Below, in pieces: positions 51,398 through 60,547 of a stretch of DNA of 64,000 nt (positions are counted from its first letter, which is position 1; every line of letters begins with the position of its first letter). The notes beneath the pieces were generated by a model, which saw nothing but the letters and a program-made list of their open reading frames with translations, searched no databases and was not told where the DNA came from. The stretch is from an uncultured Sulfitobacter sp. (GTDB lineage: Bacteria; Pseudomonadota; Alphaproteobacteria; Rhodobacterales; Rhodobacteraceae): assembly GCA_947492925.1 (NCBI GenBank), contig CANLOQ010000002.1, positions 1 through 64,000 on the forward strand, in the 5' to 3' direction. Both the position numbers and the translations under genes were made by a program.

Positions 51398-53395
51398 ATG
51401 ATCAGCAAAAAACTGAACCACCTTCTGACGGCCATCACACTTGTTTTGGTTGGGTATCTCCCCGCGCCCATGCTGGCTGACCCACTCTTGATGGATGGCA
51501 AAGACAGCTTGTTTCAGCGGGTTATCGTCCGCGACAGCACGACAAAGTTTGACGCCCCAGCCGGTAATTCGGGGGCCGAAGTTACTCCTTTAACACCTCT
51601 TTATGTATTTGCGCGTGAGGAGGGGTGGCTTCAGGTTGGCCTGCGTAAAGAAAGCACTGACCTTTTCTGGCTGTCTGCAGATGCGACCACACCGTGGAAT
51701 CAGAACATTGTTGCAACGATTGAAGCCAGCGAGAATACAGGCAGGCTACTATTTTTTTCTGAACCTGACCCAATCTACAATCTGTTAGAACTTGAGACGC
51801 CGGGCATTTTGGCGGAAGAGCTGCGCAGCGAAGCGGAGGTCGCAGAGGCTGGTGAAGGGATATCTGAAACCGTTGTTGCCCTTGGTCCTCGCCAGATTAT
51901 CGATCAGCGCGACAATCTGTATGTAATGCCGATCATAGACTACGAAGAAGAAGTTTTCGACAACGGTGCATTTGTCACCTTGCTGAAAGTTGCTGTCGCC
52001 CGTGCTCAGCCCGCTGGCTTGGCAACACCTCAGTCAACACCGATACCACAACGAAACGCAACTCCAGAGGACTACCGCCTCGGTGTGGTTTTTGTCGTGG
52101 ATACAACGGTTTCAATGGACCCCTATATCAAAGCGACAAGAGAAGCACTTCGAGAAGTTTACAGTACCGTCGATGAAGCTGGGTTGTCAGATGCTGTTTC
52201 CTTTGGACTGGTCGGCTACCGAGACAACATCAAAGCCGCGCCGGGTTTGGGGTACGCGACACAAACCTTTGTCACCCTTCAACAGGGATTGCGCGCCGAA
52301 GCCTTTTTGGAGGGCATTGATCAAATGACCGAAGCTGATAGTTCTTCTCGGAACTTTCGTGAGGATTCATATGCCGGTGTCGCGAGTGCTCTGACCGAAA
52401 TGGACTGGTCCCAGTTTGACGGACGTTTTATTGTTCTTGTGACCGATGCAGGACCACGGGACTCCGATGATGAGTTTTCTCAGACAGGGATGTCTGGTGT
52501 TGGCATGAACCAAGTGGTCCGGGAACGCATCGGTGCGGCCATTGCCGTAATGCACTTGAAATCTCCCAAAGGGACGAACGATCACGAAAGCGCGGAAGCT
52601 GCCTATCGAGACTTGGCGCGGTTTCCCAACCAGCCCCCGTTCTATTATTCGATCGAGAACGGCGACCCTCAAATATTCCGCGACCATGCGAGGGATTTGG
52701 GTAACATGCTGGCAAAGGATGCAGGTCGATTCCGTCAAAACCCGGACGAAGTGCTGCGCGAGGATGGTAGCCAGAGAATCCGTGAAGAAGGTGACGAACC
52801 GGCAGCAACCGCACAACAGAATCTGCAGTTCGCGGGCCTTTTATCAGCCGGACGTACCATGCAACTTGCATTCCTTGGTCGGTCTGAGGGCGCGTCAGCA
52901 CCAGATGTATTTGAGGCTTATGTCGCTGATCGCGACTTCAATCGCACTGGCTTAAAGCCCTTGTCGATTCGTGTGTTGATCACCAAAGCACAACTATCGG
53001 CGCTGTTCGATGCAATGAACATCATTATCGAAAAGGGCGAAGAGAACATAATTGATCCCGATCAGTTCTTCGATCAGGTACTGGGGGCGGCTGCCGACAT
53101 GAGCCGTAATCCAGATGAAGTTTCTCGTCAGGCCGAAACATCTCTCGCTCAGGCAGTTTCTATTGATGAATACATTGAGGATTTACCATACCGCTCGCGG
53201 ATCATGAATATCACTCAAGATGATTGGCTTGACATGTCCTTTTCCGAACAAGCCGCATTGCTAAATGACCTCCAGGATAAGATTGCGCGCTATCGTGAGT
53301 ACAATGAGGCAACGGATCTTTGGGTGGATTACCTCGGGACAGGTGCCCAGGCGCAGAACTTGCTGTATCCTTTGCCATTAGACGATCTGCCCTAG
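51398..53395 (+). CDS. Exported vWA-domain protein, PpkA-Cterm-like
   Basis: A 665-residue protein with a signal peptide (about 1-27) and no later membrane helix. An SH3-like N-terminal part (about 50-105, PLYVFAREEGWLQVGLRKE) is followed by a vWA domain (about 230-410, VVFVVDTTVSMDPYIK and IVLVTDAGPRD) and a helical C-terminus ending LYPLPLDDLP. In PpkA of Pseudomonas a vWA domain is the periplasmic end of the kinase itself; here it is a separate secreted protein encoded 17 nt after the kinase. Last gene of the operon. Confidence 0.82.
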   Translation: MISKKLNHLLTAITLVLVGYLPAPMLADPLLMDGKDSLFQRVIVRDSTTKFDAPAGNSGAEVTPLTPLYVFAREEGWLQVGLRKESTDLFWLSADATTPWNQNIVATIEASENTGRLLFFSEPDPIYNLLELETPGILAEELRSEAEVAEAGEGISETVVALGPRQIIDQRDNLYVMPIIDYEEEVFDNGAFVTLLKVAVARAQPAGLATPQSTPIPQRNATPEDYRLGVVFVVDTTVSMDPYIKATREALREVYSTVDEAGLSDAVSFGLVGYRDNIKAAPGLGYATQTFVTLQQGLRAEAFLEGIDQMTEADSSSRNFREDSYAGVASALTEMDWSQFDGRFIVLVTDAGPRDSDDEFSQTGMSGVGMNQVVRERIGAAIAVMHLKSPKGTNDHESAEAAYRDLARFPNQPPFYYSIENGDPQIFRDHARDLGNMLAKDAGRFRQNPDEVLREDGSQRIREEGDEPAATAQQNLQFAGLLSAGRTMQLAFLGRSEGASAPDVFEAYVADRDFNRTGLKPLSIRVLITKAQLSALFDAMNIIIEKGEENIIDPDQFFDQVLGAAADMSRNPDEVSRQAETSLAQAVSIDEYIEDLPYRSRIMNITQDDWLDMSFSEQAALLNDLQDKIARYREYNEATDLWVDYLGTGAQAQNLLYPLPLDDLP

Positions 53396-53499
53396 GCGCT
53401 GCAAGATTTGATTAGACTTTTCGCGATTGTCGAGTGCTCTGTCTATTGATCGAGTGAATTGACAGTGCGGCGCAGCTCTTTTTGCGTTGATGGGAACAA

Positions 53500-53974
53500 A
53501 CACTCCGTCGTCCGCGTGTCTCTGATATTCTCCCGCACGCGCGCTGCGAGCTTGATTCCGTTACCGCGTGTTCCGATTGCGGGGTTGATCTGCGGATTGT
53601 TGGCGCGGTCGGTCAATGCAGGTCCTCCTGCCCATCATTGAACGGATCGAGGCGCATATCAGGGCGAGCGATCTGGCAAAGATCTTTCGCTATGGTCTGG
53701 GCCGTTAGCTGGCGGTCTGTTTGTTCCTTGAGGATGGTCGCGTGGCTATCGAAAGCAACGCGGCAGATTCTGCCATGCGCCCGATCCGGATTGGGCGCTC
53801 TACTGGATTTTTGCGGGTGCTGATACCGGGGCGGAAACCTTGGAACGTGCGATGGCAATCAGCGAAACCGCCGAGTCGAACGCCGTCGATCCACAAGCCT
53901 ACCATGCCGACGTTCTCGACCGCATTCACGATCACAAGATCATTAGGATTGATAGACTGCAGTCATGGAAATGA
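53500..53974 (+). pseudogene. Decayed IS66-family transposase remnant
   Basis: Two pieces of an IS66 transposase are readable in different frames with a deletion between them. From 53500 a zinc-finger-like piece reads CSDCGVDLRIVGA. From about 53640 come ASDLAKIFRYGLGR, a stop, EDGRVAIESNAADSAMRP, then after a frameshift WIFAGADTGAETLERAMA and DPQAYHADVLDRIHDHKI, ending at TGA 53972-53974. These match the conserved C-terminus of IS66 TnpC. No intact ORF and no terminal repeats are seen. The flanking bases 53396-53499 and 53975-54189 show nothing else. Confidence 0.75.
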
Positions 53975-54189
53975 ACCAATCATCACACGGCAAACTGAAA
54001 CGCGGTATCAATCAGGTGATTATTTCTTATCTCAAATTGGCTGTAGTATTTGGTACGCATCCGCGGAAGGATACTTTGTTCCTAGACTACAATGCTACAG
54101 GTTAATGACGCAGAGAACTCTCTTGTCGTCCGGTGTCTCGGTATCTGTTGGAAAGGCAACGAAGCGACTTGTTTAGAGGATCACGCCGC

Positions 54190-55500
54190 CTAGCCGTGGA
54201 TGAAGTGCAGTTTGGTGAACGTCTTGCGCCAGTCTGACACTTCTGGCGCGATTGCTTCTTTCGCAAGGGCGCGTGCGATCAGGGATGCCAGGCGCGGTGC
54301 GTCGGCGGTGGTCATGCCCCAGCGGACCAGTTCAGGTGTTCCGATGCGCAGGCCGTTCATATCACCGGGCACATCTGGCGCGGGCAGGCCAATGCCGCAG
54401 GCAAGGAAACCGGCGCTGCGCAGTTGTTTTGAGGCCGCTTGTCCGCCGCTGTAAGGGGCTGCCTGCACGGCGAATTGGTGAGAGTTGGTAAAACCGTGTT
54501 TGCCTTGAAAAACCGGGACGCCCACGCTTTGCAATTCTGCCGCGAGCGCTTGAGATAAGGTTATCATTTCGGCGGCATAGCCTGCGCCGTGGTCGCGCCA
54601 GTCGAGCATCGTCACGGCAAGAGCGGCGGATTTGGCGGCATCGAAATTCGCCGTCATGCCGGGAAACGCAATGGCATCAAGTGCCTGTGCGATGTCGGCG
54701 TCATTGCTGACAATCAGGCCGCCAGCAGGGCCGCCAAGGCTTTTGTAGGTGCTCATTGTCATCAGGTGCGCACCCTCGTGAAGTGGATTTTGCCACGCGC
54801 GCCCCGCAATGATGCCGCATTGGTGCGCCGCATCGAACAGCACTTTGGCCCCCACCTCATCCGCGATGGCGCGCACACCGGCGACGGGATGCTCAAACAG
54901 GTTCAGGCTGCCACCGATGGTGATGAGTTTTGGCATTTCGCGTTTGGCCAGATCGCGCAGGGCGTCCAGATCAACGGTATAGCCATCTGCGGCGACAGGT
55001 GCGTCAAGAATGCGCAAACCGTAAAGTCCGGCGCATCCTGCCGTGTGATGGGTGACGTGACCGCCGATGCTGGCCGGCGGTGCGATGATCGTGTCTCCGG
55101 GTTTGCAGGTGGCCATGAAACCAAAAAGGTTGGCGATGGCACCCGAAGGCACGCGGATTTCTGCGAATTGTGCATCGAACACCTCGGCGCAGAGCTGGGC
55201 GGCGATGACTTCGATTTCCTCGATTGCCTCAAGACCCATTTCGTATTTGTCGCCCGGATACCCCAGTGACGGGCGTGACCCGATGCCGGAGGCCAGCAGC
55301 GCCTCCGCCCTTGGGTTCATCACATTGGTGGCGGGATTGAGGTTGAAACACTCTTGCTCGTGAATTTCGCGGTTCTTGTGGGCAAGGGTTTCGATCCGGT
55401 TCAGAAGATCGGCGGAAGAGGCGCCCGCCGCTTGTGCCGCAAGTGTTTCCACCCGCTTTTCGCTGTGGGCAGGTACCCAGTTCCGGTGCGCCAGTGTCAT
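54190..55500 (-). CDS. SHMT-fold PLP enzyme, divergent from canonical serine hydroxymethyltransferase
   Basis: A 436-residue fold-type I PLP enzyme resembling serine hydroxymethyltransferase. The PLP lysine is in MSTYKSLGGPAGG (His of the usual THK is Tyr), the PLP-contacting DAAHQCG keeps Asp and His, and GLRIGTPELVRWG keeps the carboxylate-binding Arg. But the segment equivalent to KYAEGYPGKRYY reads RPSLGYPGDKYE, so E. coli Tyr55, Glu57 and Tyr65 become Pro, Leu and Glu. Those residues serve the THF-dependent reaction. An aldolase, transaldolase or alpha-methylserine-type activity is possible. It lies 76 nt upstream of nothing co-directional but downstream of aglK. Confidence 0.75.
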   Translation of the reverse strand: MTLAHRNWVPAHSEKRVETLAAQAAGASSADLLNRIETLAHKNREIHEQECFNLNPATNVMNPRAEALLASGIGSRPSLGYPGDKYEMGLEAIEEIEVIAAQLCAEVFDAQFAEIRVPSGAIANLFGFMATCKPGDTIIAPPASIGGHVTHHTAGCAGLYGLRILDAPVAADGYTVDLDALRDLAKREMPKLITIGGSLNLFEHPVAGVRAIADEVGAKVLFDAAHQCGIIAGRAWQNPLHEGAHLMTMSTYKSLGGPAGGLIVSNDADIAQALDAIAFPGMTANFDAAKSAALAVTMLDWRDHGAGYAAEMITLSQALAAELQSVGVPVFQGKHGFTNSHQFAVQAAPYSGGQAASKQLRSAGFLACGIGLPAPDVPGDMNGLRIGTPELVRWGMTTADAPRLASLIARALAKEAIAPEVSDWRKTFTKLHFIHG

Positions 55501-55576
55501 CTGCTTTCCTTTGGTTTTGGCGCAGTGTCACCGCAACGACGCGTCGCTGCAATTGGAAAAGGTGCGTTTGGCGGCC

Positions 55577-56677
55577 TCAGTCGCGGTAAAGCAGTGACTG
55601 GCCGTCGGCAAAGAGATGGACCTTGGCAGGATCAGCCGTCATGCGCATGGTCTGCCCGCGGGTGCCGTTGTGGATGCCGGGCAGTTTGCCGATGATTGCG
55701 CTTTGGCCCTGCCGGGGTTGTTCAAAATAGATTTGAGTGACTTCGCCCAGTTTTTCAGTGATCTCGACCACGCCTTCAAACGCATAGCTGTCAGCGTCTG
55801 TTTGCATCATGTCCTCTGGCCGGATGCCGATGTTGACCTTGCGGCCTTTATCGCTGTCCGTCGTTGGGATGTTTGCCATGATCGTGCCGTTTCCGGCTTC
55901 TGTTTTCACCTCGGTCACCGCACCAGTCGAGACGATTTCACCCGCCATCAGGTTCATCGCCGGAGAGCCGATGAACTGGGCTACAAATTCATTCTCGGGC
56001 TTTTCGTAGAGCTCAAGCGGGGTGCCGACCTGCGCGATGCCTTTGTTGGCCAGCACCACGATACGGGAGGCTAGCGTCATCGCCTCGACCTGATCGTGGG
56101 TGACGTAGATCATCGTGGAATTGGGCATGGATTCCTTAAGCTGCGCAATCTCGATTCGGGTCGCGACGCGCAGGGACGCATCGAGGTTGGAAAGCGGTTC
56201 GTCAAAGAGGTAGACCTTGGGGTCGCGCACGATGGACCGTCCGATGGCAACACGCTGGCGCTGGCCGCCCGACAGCGCCTTGGGCAGGCGGTCTAGGTAT
56301 TCGTCAAGTTGCAGCACGGAGGCCGCGCGGTTCACGGCCTCGTCAATCTCGGCGGGGGTTTTCTTGGCCAGTTTCAGGGCAAAGGCCATATTATCGCGCA
56401 CGGTCATATGGGGATAAAGCGCGTAGGACTGGAACACCATTGCGATGCCGCGCTGGGCGGGGGGCACGTCGTTCATCTGTTCGCCGTCGATTTCCAGAAT
56501 GCCGCCGGTGATCCGTTCCAGCCCCGCGATCATGCGCAGCAGAGTGGACTTGCCACAGCCGGATGGTCCGACAAAGACAATCAGCTCGCCCGTCTTGATG
56601 TCGAGGTTGATGTTCTTGAGCACATCCACCGTGCCGCCGTAGGTCTTGGCAACATCTGTCAGTTTCACGTCGGCCAT
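55577..56677 (-). CDS. aglK: Alpha-glucoside ABC transporter, ATP-binding protein
   Basis: A 366-residue MalK/UgpC-type ATPase. Walker A GPSGCGKST is near residue 38, LSGGQRQRVAIGRSI near 135, Walker B YLFDEPLSNLDA near 158, and the C-terminal TOBE regulatory domain (about 240-360) is present. Last transporter gene of aglEFGAK and 12 nt after aglA. It powers uptake of trehalose, sucrose, maltose or related alpha-glucosides. Confidence 0.9.
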   Translation of the reverse strand: MADVKLTDVAKTYGGTVDVLKNINLDIKTGELIVFVGPSGCGKSTLLRMIAGLERITGGILEIDGEQMNDVPPAQRGIAMVFQSYALYPHMTVRDNMAFALKLAKKTPAEIDEAVNRAASVLQLDEYLDRLPKALSGGQRQRVAIGRSIVRDPKVYLFDEPLSNLDASLRVATRIEIAQLKESMPNSTMIYVTHDQVEAMTLASRIVVLANKGIAQVGTPLELYEKPENEFVAQFIGSPAMNLMAGEIVSTGAVTEVKTEAGNGTIMANIPTTDSDKGRKVNIGIRPEDMMQTDADSYAFEGVVEITEKLGEVTQIYFEQPRQGQSAIIGKLPGIHNGTRGQTMRMTADPAKVHLFADGQSLLYRD

Positions 56678-56689
56678 GATTGTCCCTCC

Positions 56690-58351
56690 CTAATTCTTTT
56701 TGACGGCAAAGCAGGGCTGCCACGGCCCCAGATGCAGTTTGTTGTCGGCACCGGCACCCGTGGATCCAAGCTCTGCCGCGAGGGCGGCCCATGTGCCGGC
56801 GGGCATGTCGATGGTTGACGGGCTGTCGCTGAGATTGATGGCACAGAAGATTTCTGCGCCAGCGTGGGTGCGGTGCAGGCTGAGCACGTTTCCGGTGGCC
56901 TTGAGATCGCTGTGCGCACCCTTGAGCAGAGCGGGTTGTGCTTTGCGGAAGGCCAGCGCACGGCGGTAGTGGTGCAGCAGTGCGGCGGGGTCGTCCTCTT
57001 GTGACTGGACAGAGTGGTGCAGATGTTCGTGGCTGACAGGCAGCCAGGGCTTCGCGTCCGAAAAGCCGCCGTTAAGATTGGTATTTTCCCAGACCATCGG
57101 TGTGCGGCATCCGTCGCGGCCTTTGAATTCAGGCCAGAATTCAATGCCGTAGGGGTCTTGCAGGTCTTCGAAAGCCACATCGGCTTCCTGCAGGCCCAGT
57201 TCTTCACCCTGATACAGGCACAGCGTGCCGCGCAGGGCGACCATCATCGACACATAAGCGCGCTGGGCTGCGGGCGTCAGGTTCCAGCGTGTGGCGTGGC
57301 GCATCACGTCGTGGTTGGAGAATGCCCAACACGCCCAGCCATCGGGCGCGTTGCTGTCGAGACGGTGCATGACATCGACCACGGATTTTGCGGTCAGCGG
57401 GTCCTTGGCCAGAAATTCAAAGGCATAGCACATGTGCATGCGGTCATCGCCGGAGGTATAATCACCAAGGATTTCGAGACCCTTTTGCGCATCGCCCACT
57501 TCGCCCACGGCCGCGCGGGCACCGTATTCATCCAGCAAAGCACGGAAGCGTTCCAGGAAGGCGATGTTTTCGGGTTGGTTCTTGGAATGAACGTGATCCT
57601 GATGGTTATAGGGATTCACGCGGGGCGCGATTGTGTCGTTGCGCTTCTCCGGCGGGAGGGGCGGGTTGTCGCGCAACTCTTTGTCAGCAAAGTAGAAATT
57701 GATCGTATCAAGGCGAAAGCCATCAACGCCGCGATCCAGCCAGAAGCGCGTGGCGTCCAGAAGCGCGTCCTGCACATCGGGATTGTGGAAGTTCAGATCG
57801 GGTTGCGATTTGAGGAAGTTATGCAGGTAGTATTGTTCGCGCGCGGGGCACCATGTCCAAGCGGGGCCGCCAAAGATCGATAGCCAGTTGTTGGGCGGCG
57901 TGCCGTCGGGTTTGGGGTCTGCCCAGACGTACCAATCGGCCTTGTCGTTCGTGCGATTTGCCGAGGATTCCTGATACCAAAGGTGTTGATCTGACGTGTG
58001 GCTGAGCACCAGATCAATCATCACCTTGAGGCCGTGGGCATGTGCCTCGACCACCAGCGCGTCGAAGTCAGCCAGCGTGCCAAACATCGGATCGACATCG
58101 CAATAATCGCTCACGTCATAGCCGAAGTCCTTCATCGGAGAGGCGAAGAAAGGGCTGATCCAGATCGCATCGACGCCCAGCGAGGCGATATAGGGCATGC
58201 GCTGTGCGATGCCGGGCAGATCACCGATGCCGTCGCCGTTGCTGTCCTGAAAACTGCGCGGATAAATCTGGTAGATGGTTGCGCCGCGCCACCAGTCGGG
58301 ATCGGTTGTGCCGGATTTATGTGGCATTGTCGCGGGGGCCATGTTGGACAT
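56690..58351 (-). CDS. aglA: Alpha-glucosidase, GH13
   Basis: A 553-residue cytoplasmic GH13 enzyme that hydrolyses alpha-glucosides brought in by AglEFGK. Family motifs are clear: GVDAIWISPFF near 50, DLVLSHTSDQH near 113, the nucleophile Asp near 216 in GFRLDTINFY, the acid/base Glu near 281 in AVGEVGD, and FSNHDVMR near 345. There is no signal peptide. It lies between aglG and aglK with gaps of 12 nt. Confidence 0.93.
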   Translation of the reverse strand: MSNMAPATMPHKSGTTDPDWWRGATIYQIYPRSFQDSNGDGIGDLPGIAQRMPYIASLGVDAIWISPFFASPMKDFGYDVSDYCDVDPMFGTLADFDALVVEAHAHGLKVMIDLVLSHTSDQHLWYQESSANRTNDKADWYVWADPKPDGTPPNNWLSIFGGPAWTWCPAREQYYLHNFLKSQPDLNFHNPDVQDALLDATRFWLDRGVDGFRLDTINFYFADKELRDNPPLPPEKRNDTIAPRVNPYNHQDHVHSKNQPENIAFLERFRALLDEYGARAAVGEVGDAQKGLEILGDYTSGDDRMHMCYAFEFLAKDPLTAKSVVDVMHRLDSNAPDGWACWAFSNHDVMRHATRWNLTPAAQRAYVSMMVALRGTLCLYQGEELGLQEADVAFEDLQDPYGIEFWPEFKGRDGCRTPMVWENTNLNGGFSDAKPWLPVSHEHLHHSVQSQEDDPAALLHHYRRALAFRKAQPALLKGAHSDLKATGNVLSLHRTHAGAEIFCAINLSDSPSTIDMPAGTWAALAAELGSTGAGADNKLHLGPWQPCFAVKKN

Positions 58352-58363
58352 TTGTAAGCACTC

Positions 58364-59497
58364 TTATTTAACCGAACCGGCCAGCAGGCCGCGCACGAGG
58401 TAGCGTTGCATGGTGAAGAAAACGATCAGAGGCACGGCGATCGAGATGAACGCCGCGGCGGCAAGGATGCCCCAGTCGCCCCCCCGTGACCCAAGCAGAT
58501 CGTCAGCAATCTTGACAGTCATGACCCAGGATTCAGAGTTTGAGGGCAGGAAGACCTTGGCGACCAGAAGGTCGTTCCATGTCCACAGGAACTGGAAGAT
58601 GGCAAAGCTGGCCAGCGCCGGAAAGCTGAGGGGCAGCACGATCTTGGTGAACACCTGAAAATCGGTGGCACCGTCCACCTTGGCGCTTTCAATGATGTCT
58701 TTGGGCAGGCCGACCATGTAGTTGCGCAAGAGATATATCGCCAGCGGCAGGCCAAAGCCGGTATGGGCGAGCCATATGCCCAGATAACTTTGGCCGATGC
58801 CGACCATGTTGTGAAATTGCAGCATCGGGACAAGAGCCAGTTGCAAGGGCACGACCAGCAATCCGACGATAAGGGCGATCAGCAGCCATCGCCCCGGAAA
58901 CTCCATCCACGCCAGAGCGTAAGCGGCGAAGGCGGCGATGAGGATGGGGATGATGGTGGCGGGGATCGTGACCGTCAGCGTGTTGATGAATGCGCGGTCC
59001 ATGTTGGCGGAGGTCAGGATTTCCCGGTAATTATCAAGCGAGAAGTCGGGTGGCGTTTCGGCGGCGAAGTAGATGGAGGGATCGCGTTTGATCTCGGCCG
59101 GGGAGGTATAGATATAATTCCCGTTCTCCTGCACGGTCAGGGTGCGGTCGCGGGTCAGCTCTGCGGTTTCGCCCGGTGCGCTGCCCGTTGGATCGGTGCG
59201 CCGCCCGCCAAAGGCCGCGATGCTGCGTGCATCATTGCCACCTTCGGCAAAGATATTGCCTTCGATCACAAAGATGCCGTCGCGTTCCACCGCGTTGCCA
59301 GCATCTGCCTTGGCGGCAAAGTTCTGCGCGACGGGGAAGGGGGATTTCCACCATGCGGAAATGGCGATCTGGTCGCGGTCGCGAAAGGAGGAGACCAAAA
59401 GGCCCACGGTGGGGATGAGCCAGATGATCACCAAGAGGATGACCGAGATGTTGACGACCCAGGTGAGGGCGGGGCGGGTGCCTGCAATGTTGTCCAT
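58364..59497 (-). CDS. aglG: Alpha-glucoside ABC transporter permease
   Basis: A 377-residue MalG-type permease. It has the large periplasmic insertion after the first helix (about 40-150) that is typical of AglG, then five more helices with the EAA-type loop LPKDIIESAKVDGATDFQVF near 280. It starts 1 nt after the aglF stop, so translation is coupled. Confidence 0.92.
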   Translation of the reverse strand: MDNIAGTRPALTWVVNISVILLVIIWLIPTVGLLVSSFRDRDQIAISAWWKSPFPVAQNFAAKADAGNAVERDGIFVIEGNIFAEGGNDARSIAAFGGRRTDPTGSAPGETAELTRDRTLTVQENGNYIYTSPAEIKRDPSIYFAAETPPDFSLDNYREILTSANMDRAFINTLTVTIPATIIPILIAAFAAYALAWMEFPGRWLLIALIVGLLVVPLQLALVPMLQFHNMVGIGQSYLGIWLAHTGFGLPLAIYLLRNYMVGLPKDIIESAKVDGATDFQVFTKIVLPLSFPALASFAIFQFLWTWNDLLVAKVFLPSNSESWVMTVKIADDLLGSRGGDWGILAAAAFISIAVPLIVFFTMQRYLVRGLLAGSVK

Positions 59498-59498
59498 T

Positions 59499-60476
59499 TC
59501 AACGCATCTCCTTGCGGGCTTGCCGTATGTTCCAGATCATCACGGGCAGCACGATGATCATGATGACAAAGGCCACCGCCGTCGCGCGGCCATCGTCCCG
59601 GAACATGAAGTTCATCATGTAACTGGGCAGAATCTCAGTCTCAAAATTGCCGCCGGTCATGGCGTAGACGATGTCGAAGACCTTGAGCACAAGGATGGTG
59701 ATTGTCGTCCAGACCACCACGATGGTGCCCATGATTTGCGGCACCTTGATCTTGAAAAATACCTGTAGCGGGTTGGCCCCGTCGATGATCGCGGCCTCAA
59801 CCGTTTCTTCGGGAATGCCGCGCAGGGCCGCCGACAGGATCACCATCGCAAAGCCCGTTTGGATCCAGATCAGGATCACCATGAGGAAAAAGTTGTTCCA
59901 AAAGGGCAGCTGCAGCACGTCCACGGGCATCAGGCCAAAGAAATCGCGCACCGCGTTGATGATGCCGATGTCGGGATTGTTGGCATAGACAAACCGCCAG
60001 ATCAGCGAGGCCCCCACAAAGGAAATCGCCATCGGCATGAAGATCAGTGATTTTGCGATATTGCCCCAAGACAGGCGGTCGGTCAGCTGTGCGACCAGCA
60101 GGCCAAGAAAGGTTGCACCGGCGGGCACCACCAGTATCCACATGAAATTGTTGATGAATGCCGTCTGAAACCCGCTGTCCGCGAACATCGTGGTGTAATT
60201 GTCAAAGCCAATGAATTCTGTGTTGGCGCGGTTGTGGAGCGAGCGCCAAAAAGACCCGATGACAGGATAAACCAGATAGAGCGTCAGCGCGAAGAGGGCA
60301 GGGAACAGGAACAGCCAAGGGCGCACCATTGTGGCGCGGTTGATGTTGCGTCCCTTGTCGCCGGGCTTGGGCGGAAAGATAACCTTGTCGAGGATCAGGT
60401 TCGACAAAAAGAAATATCCCACGCAACCGCCGACGCCGACGATGACCGTGATCAGACCTTGCACGAGCGGTGACAT
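59499..60476 (-). CDS. aglF: Alpha-glucoside ABC transporter permease
   Basis: A 325-residue MalF-type permease with about seven helices and the EAA-type loop IPEETVEAAIIDGANPLQVF near 230. It is separated from aglE by 71 nt that contain a strong hairpin. Pairs with AglG to form the membrane channel. Confidence 0.92.
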   Translation of the reverse strand: MSPLVQGLITVIVGVGGCVGYFFLSNLILDKVIFPPKPGDKGRNINRATMVRPWLFLFPALFALTLYLVYPVIGSFWRSLHNRANTEFIGFDNYTTMFADSGFQTAFINNFMWILVVPAGATFLGLLVAQLTDRLSWGNIAKSLIFMPMAISFVGASLIWRFVYANNPDIGIINAVRDFFGLMPVDVLQLPFWNNFFLMVILIWIQTGFAMVILSAALRGIPEETVEAAIIDGANPLQVFFKIKVPQIMGTIVVVWTTITILVLKVFDIVYAMTGGNFETEILPSYMMNFMFRDDGRATAVAFVIMIIVLPVMIWNIRQARKEMR

Positions 60477-60502
60477 GGATTTCCCCCGGATGATGTTAAG
60501 GC

Positions 60503-60534
60503 CCGGGGCCGCGCCCTAGCGCAGGCGGCCCCGG
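60503..60534 (-). terminator. Intercistronic hairpin between aglE and aglF
   Basis: CCGGGGCCGC (60503-60512) and GCGGCCCCGG (60525-60534) form a perfect 10-bp stem with a 12-nt loop and no U-run. Its place just after the binding-protein gene suggests 3'-end protection of aglE mRNA, raising binding-protein output. Confidence 0.65.
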
Positions 60535-60547
60535 ATGTGCGGCCCTG

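Noticed and set aside
36777-53395. Calling the region a type VI secretion locus
   Set aside because: Only the phosphorylation-pathway components are present. No sheath, tube, spike, baseplate or membrane-complex gene can be recognised in the window.
53638-54176. Several short plus-strand open frames near the right end of the island
   Set aside because: They are pieces of the frameshifted IS66 transposase read partly in the wrong frame, not genes.
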